In this document: positions 23,067 to 30,660 of the stretch, one piece after another | How positions within the stretch are numbered: the first letter of the stretch is position 1 | Layout: the number at the start of each line of letters is the position of its first letter | DNA from: Bacillota bacterium | Lineage (GTDB): Bacteria; Bacillota; Clostridia; Christensenellales; Aristaeellaceae | DNA: 36,845 bases | Reading direction: 5' to 3' | Assembly (NCBI GenBank): GCA_023392515.1 | Contig: JAEVYX010000048.1 | Coordinates: forward strand, 1-36,845 | Position numbers and translations under genes: made by a program | The notes under the pieces: generated by a model | Told to the model about the DNA's origin: nothing | Database searches by the model: none | What the model saw: the letters and a program-made list of their open reading frames with translations, nothing else

Positions 23067-23894
23067 ATGCAACGTAAGATTTTGAAAACCCTGCGGGTTT
23101 TAACATTGCTTCTGATTTGTCTTGCCTGCTTGATTCCCTTTTATGTCCTTCTGGTACTGGCGTTGAATTCGCCCCAGCGGATTTTTTACGAGGGGAATTT
23201 GTTCATTCCGGACTTCTATCTTCAGAATTTCGCGGAAGCCTGGAAAAAGTCGAAAATCGGCCTTGCCATGATCAATTCGGGGCTTATCACAGGCGGCACG
23301 CTGATTCTTTCCGTGCTTCTGGGCGGCATGGCCGGTTATGCTGTCGCAAGGTACAATACCAAATATAACAAATTTGTGTTTTCCTTGATTATCGGCTGTA
23401 TGATGATTCCCGGCATCATCAATACGGTGCCTTTGTACACCCTCATGCGAAGTATCAAGGCGGTCAATACCCTATGGGGAATGACGCTGGTGTGTGCCAC
23501 ATTGTGCATGCCTTCCGCCTTGTTCATCTACACCACATTTATCCGCGCTTTACCAAAAGAACTGGATGAGGCTGCGGCTGTGGATGGCTGCGGGGGTATC
23601 TCCACCTTTTTCCTTATTATTTATCCGATCATCAAACCGGCAACGGCCTCTTTTATCATCCTGAATGGTTTTGGCGTGTGGAACAATTATGCTCAGGCAG
23701 TATTCTTTTTGCAGACTAGGGCCAAGCAAAACGTTCCCCAGGCGCTGTCGGTTTTCTTCCAACAGTTTGCCGGGGCAAAATGGCACCTGGTTTCTGCTAC
23801 GGCAGCTATTGCCATTGTGCCGGTGGTTGTAATCTTTCTTGTTTTTCAAAAGCAGTTTATACGGGGTTTGACAGAAGGCGCCGTGAAAGGCTGA
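23067..23894 (+). CDS. CUT1 ABC sugar permease, MalG/UgpE-like subunit
   Basis: 275-aa second membrane subunit. N-terminal helix LRVLTLLLICLACLIPFYVLLVLALN, EAA loop DEAAAVDGCGGISTFF followed by IIYPIIKP, and C-terminal KQFIRGLTEGAVKG, which is the standard end of these proteins. The start is ATG 23067 with AGGAGGG overlapping the stop of the preceding permease; a longer frame from 22950 only overlaps that gene. GH66 follows 13 nt later. Confidence 0.93.
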   Translation: MQRKILKTLRVLTLLLICLACLIPFYVLLVLALNSPQRIFYEGNLFIPDFYLQNFAEAWKKSKIGLAMINSGLITGGTLILSVLLGGMAGYAVARYNTKYNKFVFSLIIGCMMIPGIINTVPLYTLMRSIKAVNTLWGMTLVCATLCMPSALFIYTTFIRALPKELDEAAAVDGCGGISTFFLIIYPIIKPATASFIILNGFGVWNNYAQAVFFLQTRAKQNVPQALSVFFQQFAGAKWHLVSATAAIAIVPVVVIFLVFQKQFIRGLTEGAVKG

Positions 23895-23907
23895 GGAGGT
23901 TAAAGGT

Positions 23908-25563
23908 ATGGATTTTTATCCACGAAAGGCTCAATTTTTGCCGGGAGAGCCGATTGCTTTGCATTTGGAAACAGAGGGGATTTCGGCAGAAGAAGTGCAA
24001 ATTACCGTATACCGCCTTCAGCATCAAGTGGCGCGTCTTCATGTGCCTTTCAAAAACGGGAAGGCGGAAGTGACGCTTCCTCCCGTCTGTGAACCTTTCG
24101 CCGGATACGGCGTGGAAGCAAGCATCTCAAAAGGAAAGGGAGAAGAAGTGATATGCACCACAGCATTTGACGTATCAAGGCCGGATCGGGTAATCCGGTA
24201 TGGATTTTTAAGTGACTTCTCACCGGATGACAAGGGGGAGGAGGACATCCGGTTTATGGCTCGGTGCCATCTCAACACCGTGCAGTTTTACGATTGGTCC
24301 TACCGGCATGATGATCTCGTGGCCCCCTTAGAACAATATGCGGACATGATGGGAAAGCACAACGATTTATCCTGTGTGCGGCAAAAGGTGGAGGCCTGCA
24401 AGGCGTGGGGGATGCGCCCCCTGGCTTATGGCGCGATCTATGCCGCATCGAGGGCATTTTGGGAACAGCATACCGCTTGGGGCTTTTACGCGGCCCGGAA
24501 TCAGCCTATCCGGTTTATTGATGTTTTTTATCTGATGAATATCGCAAAAGGCTGCCCTTGGCGGGAGCATATTCTTGCCCAGTACCGGCGCGCCATGGCG
24601 GATGTGGGGTTTGACGGCATCCATATGGATACATATGGCTTTCCCAAAGCCGCCCTTGATGATGCGGGGAATACGGTCTATCTGGATGAAGAGTTTCCAT
24701 CGCTCATTTCGGACGCAAAAATATCACTATCGTCAAATGGGGCGAGTCCCTGCCTCATTTTCAACAATGTGGGAGGCTGGCCAGCGGAGAAGACCCAATC
24801 TGCGCCTCAAGCGGCAGTATATATCGAAGTCTGGCCTCCCTATGAGCGGTATTGCCATCTCAAGCAACTGATTCTGGATGCCAAGCGTGCTGGGAAGCCT
24901 GTGATCCTGGCTGCGTATATGAGCCCGTTCCGGCTGGATACCCCCCAAAGGGCACTGGAAGCCTATCTTTGCGCTTCGTTTGTCATTGCAGTATGTGGGG
25001 CCACCCATTTGTGCCTGGGCGAGAAATCCGGGATGCTGACCCAGGGGTACTATGCGGATTATTCGCGCCTTACGCCATGGCAGGAGGAAAAGATATTTGC
25101 ATATCAGGATTTCTTTGTTCGCTATCAGGAGCTTTTGTATGATGATTCCCTTGCGGATGTCTCCGCCAGCCATATGGGCGGGGATAACATTGAATACCGC
25201 TGCGACGCACCCTGTAGCCCTTGGGGTGAGCCGGGAAAACTTTACCTTACTTTAAGGCAAAACAAACAGAAAAAGACGATTGCCCTGCTAAACCTCTGCG
25301 GTGAAACGGATGACCTGTGGAGCCTGGGAAAGCAGCCCCCGTTGCCGCAAAAGCAGATATCGCTGCGAATTTTGGTTGAACGGCCTGTAGTTAACGTTTG
25401 GTTTGCTACACCGGATGCTGATTTTGGCCGGGCCGTGCAACTCCCTTATGCAATAGAATTGACCGGCAACGGAACAATGCTCTCGGTCTGCATCCCCAGC
25501 TTGGTCCGCTGCGGCCTGCTTTGGATGGAGATGGAAGTGCCGGAGGCTTCAGACATAGTTTGA
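23908..25563 (+). CDS. Glycoside hydrolase family 66 enzyme (dextranase / cycloisomaltooligosaccharide transferase family), cytoplasmic
   Basis: 551 aa. Layout fits GH66: an N-terminal beta-sandwich (1-95, MDFYPRKAQFLPGEPIAL), a TIM barrel opening with RYGFLSDFSP, and a C-terminal beta domain. Probable nucleophile Asp241 in FDGIHMDTYG and acid/base Glu307 in VYIEVWPPYE match the positions known for dextranases in order and context. Known GH66 enzymes are mostly secreted and longer; this one has no signal peptide and no extra carbohydrate-binding insertion, so it should act inside the cell on oligosaccharides brought in by the preceding ABC genes. Whether it hydrolyses or transfers cannot be told. 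Strong ribosome site GAGGAGG. Confidence 0.88.
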   Translation: MDFYPRKAQFLPGEPIALHLETEGISAEEVQITVYRLQHQVARLHVPFKNGKAEVTLPPVCEPFAGYGVEASISKGKGEEVICTTAFDVSRPDRVIRYGFLSDFSPDDKGEEDIRFMARCHLNTVQFYDWSYRHDDLVAPLEQYADMMGKHNDLSCVRQKVEACKAWGMRPLAYGAIYAASRAFWEQHTAWGFYAARNQPIRFIDVFYLMNIAKGCPWREHILAQYRRAMADVGFDGIHMDTYGFPKAALDDAGNTVYLDEEFPSLISDAKISLSSNGASPCLIFNNVGGWPAEKTQSAPQAAVYIEVWPPYERYCHLKQLILDAKRAGKPVILAAYMSPFRLDTPQRALEAYLCASFVIAVCGATHLCLGEKSGMLTQGYYADYSRLTPWQEEKIFAYQDFFVRYQELLYDDSLADVSASHMGGDNIEYRCDAPCSPWGEPGKLYLTLRQNKQKKTIALLNLCGETDDLWSLGKQPPLPQKQISLRILVERPVVNVWFATPDADFGRAVQLPYAIELTGNGTMLSVCIPSLVRCGLLWMEMEVPEASDIV

Positions 25564-25587
25564 TATCTAATAGATAGCGTGCATAAA

Positions 25588-25638
25588 CCCGCCGCATAGA
25601 CCTTGACGCAAATCAGGCCTGTGCGGCGGGATTTTTTT
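25588..25638 (+). terminator. Terminator of the GH66 operon
   Basis: CCCGCCGCA (25588-25596) and TGCGGCGGG (25622-25630), large loop, then A and seven T. Confidence 0.85.
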
Positions 25639-25659
25639 AGTTGGATGCCATCTGTATTA

Positions 25660-26355
25660 TTAAAAGGCGTCATCCATATCATGACCAATATATCGTTTGG
25701 TATAAGGGCAAACCTCGATGCATTTTCCGCAAAGAGTGATTTCCTCACCTAAACAGGCTGCGGCCAATTCCCTGGCCTTTTTCCTGCATGCCAAAACATC
25801 AAAGAAATCGTCCCGATCAAGACCCTCACTCCATAATTTTCCTGATATGGCCTTGCCCGGACAGCTTTCCACACAGGCTGTGCAAGCGCCGCATTTGGAC
25901 TTTGTAATTGGAACCGCGCAGTCGAGGGGTGCGTCTGTAATCAAAGATGACAGGCGAATGGCTGGGCCGTACGTGGGATTTACAAACAGTGCGCTTTTCC
26001 CAATCCACCCCAAGCCTGATCTGGTGGCTATGGTTTTGTGGGGCAATCGCGTGCGGTATACGCCGAATTCCTCTATGGATTTCAATGTTTGGGCCTGGGC
26101 GTGAAAGCCACGGCTTTTTAAAAATGCCTCCGCTTTCAGAACAAGATCATCCAGTTTTCTATTCAAGGCGTGATAAGCATCAAAATAGGCTCTGGTTGGC
26201 CCGTTTGAAATAGAACGAACGACGGAAGCGGGTATCTTTACCGCCACGCTCACACCGTAAGGCATGTCATCCGGGGCTATTCCGTGAAGATCACAAAAAC
26301 CTGTCAGCGTCGCGCCGTTATCCATCAGCAATTCATTTAGTTCATCTGTCAGCAT
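25660..26355 (-). CDS. QueG-like double 4Fe-4S cluster protein
   Basis: 231-aa iron-sulfur protein related to epoxyqueuosine reductase. Cluster motifs CGACTACVESCPGKA and CGKCIEVCPYT, plus an isolated Cys in LACRKK between them, form two 4Fe-4S sites. The middle has KTIATRSGLGWIGKSALFVNPTYGPAIRLSSLITD, the family's conserved block. It is shorter than QueG (over 300 aa): the N-terminal cobalamin-binding part is reduced and the C-terminal HEAT-like repeats are absent, so it may not modify tRNA. GGGAG lies ten bases upstream. Monocistronic, convergent with the GH66 operon. Confidence 0.85.
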   Translation of the reverse strand: MLTDELNELLMDNGATLTGFCDLHGIAPDDMPYGVSVAVKIPASVVRSISNGPTRAYFDAYHALNRKLDDLVLKAEAFLKSRGFHAQAQTLKSIEEFGVYRTRLPHKTIATRSGLGWIGKSALFVNPTYGPAIRLSSLITDAPLDCAVPITKSKCGACTACVESCPGKAISGKLWSEGLDRDDFFDVLACRKKARELAAACLGEEITLCGKCIEVCPYTKRYIGHDMDDAF

Positions 26356-26526
26356 GGCTTTATAACTCCCTTGCTTTTTGTGGATGAAAAGAAACGTTCA
26401 ACACTCATTTCTTCATTCCTGCCTTATGTATAAAACATAAATCTCATGCCGATTGAGCAGACCAATGCGCAGCCGGCATAAAACCAAACCGGTGCGAAAA
26501 TAATGAAACTGTGTTTCCAGAAAAGA

Positions 26527-26544
26527 TTGTTGAAATTTTAACAA
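26527..26544. promoter_or_regulatory. Rex-type operator 1 upstream of adhE
   Basis: TTGTTGAAATTTTAACAA matches the Rex consensus TTGTTAA-N4-TTAACAA except for one base (G for A) in the left arm. It overlaps the predicted -35 of adhE. Rex represses fermentation genes at low NADH. Confidence 0.85.
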
Positions 26545-26558
26545 TATTATGTTAAAAT
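26530..26558 (+). promoter_or_regulatory. adhE promoter
   Basis: TTGAAA (26530-26535), 17-nt spacer, TAAAAT (26553-26558). Each box is overlapped by one Rex-like site. The remainder of the 263-nt gap upstream (26356-26526) shows nothing else. Confidence 0.7.
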
Positions 26559-26565
26559 ATTAACG
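26550..26565. promoter_or_regulatory. Rex-type operator 2 upstream of adhE
   Basis: TGTTAAAATATTAACG, a second Rex-like site, weaker at the outer bases, over the -10. Its centre is 22 bp from the first site, two helical turns. Confidence 0.65.
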
Positions 26566-26618
26566 AAGTGGGAATGTGGTTTCTCCTTCAATCGAGAAAG
26601 AAAGCGGAGGGTGGATCT

Positions 26619-29270
26619 ATGGCAAAGGAGCAGGATAAAGGGGCTATTGACGAGATGATCGGCCGCCTGGTAAAAAATGCTCAGCAGGCGCTAGAAGAAT
26701 ACATGCATCTGGATCAGGAGCAGGTGGACAAGATGGTTCATGCCATGACGCTTGCAGGATTGGATGCCCATATGAAACTGGCAAAAATGGCTGTGGAAGA
26801 AACGGGCCGCGGCAATGTAGAGGATAAGGTCATCAAAAATATATTCGCGACCGAGTACGTCTGGCACAGCATCAAACATTTGAAAACTGTTGGCGTTCTG
26901 GAAGAAAACGAGCTGGAAGGCTATATCGAACTGGCAGAGCCGGTAGGGGTTGTGGCTGGGGTCACTCCGGTAACTAACCCGACATCCACTACGCTTTTCA
27001 AGGCACTGATCTGCGCCAAAGCCCGCAATCCCATCATTTTTGCCTTTCACCCCTCTTCACAAAAATGTTCCGTGGAGGCAGCCCGCATTGTAAGGGATGC
27101 GGCAATTGCGGCAGGTGGGCCAAGGCATTGTATACAATGGATCGAAACCCCTTCTGTGGAGGCGACCACCGCGCTGATGCACCACTATGGCGTCTCCATG
27201 ATACTGGCCACAGGCGGTTCCTCCATGGTGCATTCAGCTTACAGCGCCGGGAAGCCGGCCTTGGGGGTAGGGCCGGGCAACGTGCCTTGCTATATCAACA
27301 AGAATGTAGATGTAAGCCGAGCCTGCACGGACCTGATGCTTTCCAAAACCTTTGACAACGGCATGATTTGTGCGTCAGAGCAGGGCGTGATTGTAGATCA
27401 GGACATTGCACCCGCCTTCGAATCCTTTATGCGGGAGAATAACTGCTATTTTGTACGGGAGGATGAAATTCAAAAGCTTACCGAATACATGATTCCTCCG
27501 GGGCGTGAAGGGGTAAACCCGGCTGTGGTGGGGAAGAGCGCCTGCTGGATTGCAAAGGAAGCCGGACTTTCGGTACCGGAGCATACAAAAATCCTTATTG
27601 TCAAATTGCCTGAGCCTTCCAGGGCTTACCCCCTATCCCTTGAAAAGCTGTCACCGGTGCTGGCTTATTTCATTGCCAGGGATGAGCATGAAGGCTTCGC
27701 TTATGCAAAGGCCATGCTTGAACTGGGCGGCCTGGGCCATTCCGCCGTAATTCATTCTGATGACGAGGAACTGTGCAAAGCCTATGGGCAGGCCATGAAA
27801 GCAGGGCGCGTCATTGCCAATGCGCCGTCCTCCCAGGGTGCTATCGGTGACATATACAACACCAATACGCCGTCATTGACATTGGGCTGCGGTTCATTTG
27901 GGCGCAACTCTACCACCTCCAACGTTTCCACCGTAAACCTGATCAATAAAAAACGCGTGGTCCACAGGAGGGTGAATATGCAGTGGTTTAAAATTCCGCC
28001 CAAGATATATTTTGAAAAGGATTCGGTGCAGTACCTGGCGCATATGCCCAACATCAGCAGGGCATTTATCGTGACCGATCCCTCTATGGTAAAGCTGGGG
28101 TATGTAGATAAGGTATTGTATTACCTGCGCAAAAGGAATACCTACTGCCACAGCGAGATTTTTGACCAGGTGGAGCCCGACCCTTCCGTTGAAACCATAG
28201 AGCGGGGCGTGCAGGCCATGAACGCCTTCCAGCCGGATGTGATCATTGCCATTGGCGGCGGTTCACCCATGGATGCGGCCAAGGGCATGTGGCTGTTCTA
28301 CGAATATCCGGATACGTCTTTTGAGGGGCTGAAACTGAAATTCCTGGATATCCGAAAGCGGGCTTTCCACTTTCCCAACCTGGGCAAGAAAGCGCAGATG
28401 GTTTGCATTCCCACCACCAGCGGCACGGGATCGGAGGTTACGTCTTTTTCTGTCATCACCGATAAAAAGAATGGCAACATAAAGTACCCGCTGGCTGATT
28501 ATGAACTGACCCCCGATGTGGCCATAATCGATCCTCAGTTTGTGCGCACTCTGCCAAAAACCATTGTGGCCGATACGGGCCTTGACGTACTGACCCATGC
28601 CATCGAAGCATATGTATCGGTGCTGGCCTCCGATTTCACCGATGGCCTGGCGCTTCAAGCCATCGGGCTGATCTTTCAATATCTGGAGCGCAGCTATCAA
28701 AACCCGGACGATACCTTGGCCAGGGAAAAGATGCATAATGCATCCTGTGTAGCCGGCATGGCCTTCACAAACGCTTTTCTGGGCATCAATCACTCCCTGG
28801 CGCACAAGGTGGGCGGAGAGTTTCATGTCAGCCATGGCAGGGCTAATGCTGTCATTCTGCCGTATGTTATCGCCTATAACGCCAAAAAGCCGGACAAGTT
28901 TGTTACCTGGCCCAAGTACGGAACATATGTGGCGGATCAGCGGTACGCCCGGATTGCCCAATACCTGGGCCTTGGCGGGGAGACAGTGGATGACAAGGTG
29001 CATAATTTGATTACTGCCATCCGAAAGCTGAGCGGGCGGTTGGGCATTCCTGATACCCTTGCCAAATTGGGCATTCCGGAGCAGGACTTCCTAGAAAAGG
29101 CACCGCTCTTGGCCGAGCGCGCTTTTGAGGACCAATGCACCACTGCCAATCCCGTCTATCCCCGCATCAAGGACATGGAAGGGATCTTGCTGGATGCCTA
29201 TTATGGCGGACCGGTGGAGCGGATTTTTCACGAAAGCCTTCGCATGGACAAGAAGCCCGTAGAGGTATAA
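26619..29270 (+). CDS. adhE: Bifunctional acetaldehyde-CoA/alcohol dehydrogenase
   Basis: Reduces acetyl-CoA to ethanol by way of acetaldehyde, reoxidising two NADH. 883 aa, standard AdhE length. N-terminal half: CoA-acylating aldehyde dehydrogenase with catalytic Cys251 in DNGMICASEQGV and GVTPVTNPTSTTLFK. C-terminal half: iron-dependent alcohol dehydrogenase with GGGSPMDAAKGMW (nucleotide) and metal-binding DTGLDVLTHAIEAYVS and NHSLAHKVGGEFHVSHGRANA. The start is ATG 26619 with GGAGG eight bases before it; the longer frame from 26568 begins within the predicted leader near the start of the transcript. Rex-type operators cover the promoter, so expression should rise with NADH. Such proteins form spirosomes. 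Confidence 0.97.
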   Translation: MAKEQDKGAIDEMIGRLVKNAQQALEEYMHLDQEQVDKMVHAMTLAGLDAHMKLAKMAVEETGRGNVEDKVIKNIFATEYVWHSIKHLKTVGVLEENELEGYIELAEPVGVVAGVTPVTNPTSTTLFKALICAKARNPIIFAFHPSSQKCSVEAARIVRDAAIAAGGPRHCIQWIETPSVEATTALMHHYGVSMILATGGSSMVHSAYSAGKPALGVGPGNVPCYINKNVDVSRACTDLMLSKTFDNGMICASEQGVIVDQDIAPAFESFMRENNCYFVREDEIQKLTEYMIPPGREGVNPAVVGKSACWIAKEAGLSVPEHTKILIVKLPEPSRAYPLSLEKLSPVLAYFIARDEHEGFAYAKAMLELGGLGHSAVIHSDDEELCKAYGQAMKAGRVIANAPSSQGAIGDIYNTNTPSLTLGCGSFGRNSTTSNVSTVNLINKKRVVHRRVNMQWFKIPPKIYFEKDSVQYLAHMPNISRAFIVTDPSMVKLGYVDKVLYYLRKRNTYCHSEIFDQVEPDPSVETIERGVQAMNAFQPDVIIAIGGGSPMDAAKGMWLFYEYPDTSFEGLKLKFLDIRKRAFHFPNLGKKAQMVCIPTTSGTGSEVTSFSVITDKKNGNIKYPLADYELTPDVAIIDPQFVRTLPKTIVADTGLDVLTHAIEAYVSVLASDFTDGLALQAIGLIFQYLERSYQNPDDTLAREKMHNASCVAGMAFTNAFLGINHSLAHKVGGEFHVSHGRANAVILPYVIAYNAKKPDKFVTWPKYGTYVADQRYARIAQYLGLGGETVDDKVHNLITAIRKLSGRLGIPDTLAKLGIPEQDFLEKAPLLAERAFEDQCTTANPVYPRIKDMEGILLDAYYGGPVERIFHESLRMDKKPVEV

Positions 29271-29299
29271 AAATAGCCGGCACACCCAATGGCGGCCGG
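29266..29299 (-). terminator. Possible terminator of the pyridoxine kinase gene
   Basis: CCGGC/GCCGG stem (29277-29281 with 29295-29299) followed on the minus strand by CTATTTTTAT. Only five base pairs, so weak; the hairpin could serve adhE too. Confidence 0.35.
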
Positions 29300-29329
29300 T
29301 GCATGGTAGCGGGATGGATCACATAAAGG

Positions 29330-30196
29330 CTATTCCTCAAAGGATGCCTTCATCCCCAAGCTTTCAGTCAAAAAGGGCAGCGCGGCCTCAAAACGCACGC
29401 CGTAGCGGCGCTCCTGGTCGGACGCAACGGTATATGCAATGCAGCGGTGCGTGAAGTTCACCGCAAGCCTGGCCGAATCGGCCAGGCTTTTTTGATGCAT
29501 CAACCCGCACAAAAGCGCACTGGCAAAGACATCTCCCGTGCCGTGGAAAATGCCCTCAAACCTTGGCGCAAAGGCATAGGAAATTTCATTGCTTTGGGCA
29601 TCATAAGCCGCAGCGCCCAATTGGTGCTTTTGAAGGGTGACGCCGGTGAGCACCACCTGCCGGGGGCCTAACTCAGCAAGACGGCGAAGCATGTCTTCCG
29701 TTTCCTGCTGTGAAAAACCGTCCGTTTGAAAGGGCCTATTCAGCAGAATGCAGGCTTCCGTCATATTGGGTACGATGATGTCCGCCTTCCGGCACAACCT
29801 GTGCATTCCGCCGGCCATCTCTTTGGTGTAGGTGGCATAAAGCCGTCCATGGTCAGCCATTACGGGGTCAACCAGGCGAAGCGTACCGGTATCATGAAAA
29901 TCATCCATCAGCTTTTCTACCAGGCCAATCTGGGCATAGGAACCCAGAAACCCCGAATACAATGCATCAAAATGAATATTGAGGGATTTCCAATGGCTTA
30001 AAATGGATGGAATATCTTCCGTCAGGTCGTGGTATGTATATCCCTGAAAATCACCCGTATGTGTGGATAGAATTGCTGTAGGCAAAACTCCCGTATCCAG
30101 CCCGCCGCTGCATAGAATGGGCAGTGCCACCGTTAGGGAGCAGCGGCCAATGCAGGAGATATCATGTATAGCCAATACACGCTTTTGTCTTTCCAT
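29330..30196 (-). CDS. Pyridoxine/pyridoxamine kinase (PfkB-like ribokinase superfamily)
   Basis: Phosphorylates B6 vitamers with ATP for PLP salvage. 288 aa, the PdxK/PdxY length. It has the B6-kinase N-terminus AIHDISCIGRCSLTVALPIL, HTGDF near residue 47, DPVMADHG for ATP/metal and FHGTGDVFASALL with the catalytic Asp. Strong ribosome site AGGAGG. It stands alone on the minus strand between adhE and the ACT-PFL pair. Note that the window also holds two PLP enzymes (13444, 14974), though 13 kb away. Whether the gene is pdxK or pdxY cannot be settled, so no symbol is given. Confidence 0.92.
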   Translation of the reverse strand: MERQKRVLAIHDISCIGRCSLTVALPILCSGGLDTGVLPTAILSTHTGDFQGYTYHDLTEDIPSILSHWKSLNIHFDALYSGFLGSYAQIGLVEKLMDDFHDTGTLRLVDPVMADHGRLYATYTKEMAGGMHRLCRKADIIVPNMTEACILLNRPFQTDGFSQQETEDMLRRLAELGPRQVVLTGVTLQKHQLGAAAYDAQSNEISYAFAPRFEGIFHGTGDVFASALLCGLMHQKSLADSARLAVNFTHRCIAYTVASDQERRYGVRFEAALPFLTESLGMKASFEE

Positions 30197-30301
30197 GGAG
30201 GCCTCCTTCTATAGCAATTTCTATCATACACGCTAAATGAAGAAAAGAAAACCCCTGCTGTTCGAAAATGCGCTGTAAGAAGTCGAATTTGCCTGGAGGC
30301 A

Positions 30302-30330
30302 TTGACAATCAACCGGACGTTAGCTATATT
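30302..30330 (+). promoter_or_regulatory. Promoter of the ACT-PFL operon
   Basis: TTGACA (30302-30307), 17-nt spacer, TATATT (30325-30330). Confidence 0.75.
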
Positions 30331-30342
30331 CTATGGATACAT

Positions 30343-30359
30343 GCCTGCCATAGGCAGGC
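30343..30359 (+). promoter_or_regulatory. Leader hairpin next to the ACT gene ribosome site
   Basis: GCCTGCC-ATA-GGCAGGC, a perfect 7-bp stem with a 3-nt loop, one base before GGGGAAGGGG. At the 5' end of the transcript it may stabilise the mRNA or affect initiation. Confidence 0.5.
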
Positions 30360-30377
30360 GGGGAAGGGGTGACACTG

Positions 30378-30650
30378 ATGACCAAAGCATTGGTTTCCGT
30401 GACCGGTACGGACCGGACGGGGATTATCGCCGGTGTTTCCGGAAAGCTGAGCGAATTGAACATCAACATTCTGGATATTACCCAGACCATTCTGGGCGGA
30501 TATTTTACCATGCTGATGATTGTGGATTTGGACGACGCCACCAAGGATTTTTCGGGTACGCTGGAAGAACTCACAGCAGTTGGGCAAAAGACGGGTATGG
30601 TCATTCACATGCAGCGCATGGATATTTTTGATGCCATGCACAGGATTTAG
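30378..30650 (+). CDS. ACT domain-containing protein (UPF0237)
   Basis: 90-aa single ACT domain (KALVSVTGTDRTGIIAGVSGKLSELNINILDITQTI), the fold that binds amino acids in many metabolic regulators. The GTDRTGI loop and NINILDI strand are typical. A GTG at 30369 is in frame, but the GGAAGGGG ribosome site suits ATG 30378. The PFL gene starts ten bases after its stop. This gene pair is conserved in Firmicutes and some archaea; the ACT partner probably senses a small ligand for it. Exact role unknown. Confidence 0.93.
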   Translation: MTKALVSVTGTDRTGIIAGVSGKLSELNINILDITQTILGGYFTMLMIVDLDDATKDFSGTLEELTAVGQKTGMVIHMQRMDIFDAMHRI

Positions 30651-30660
30651 GGGGCGCGCC

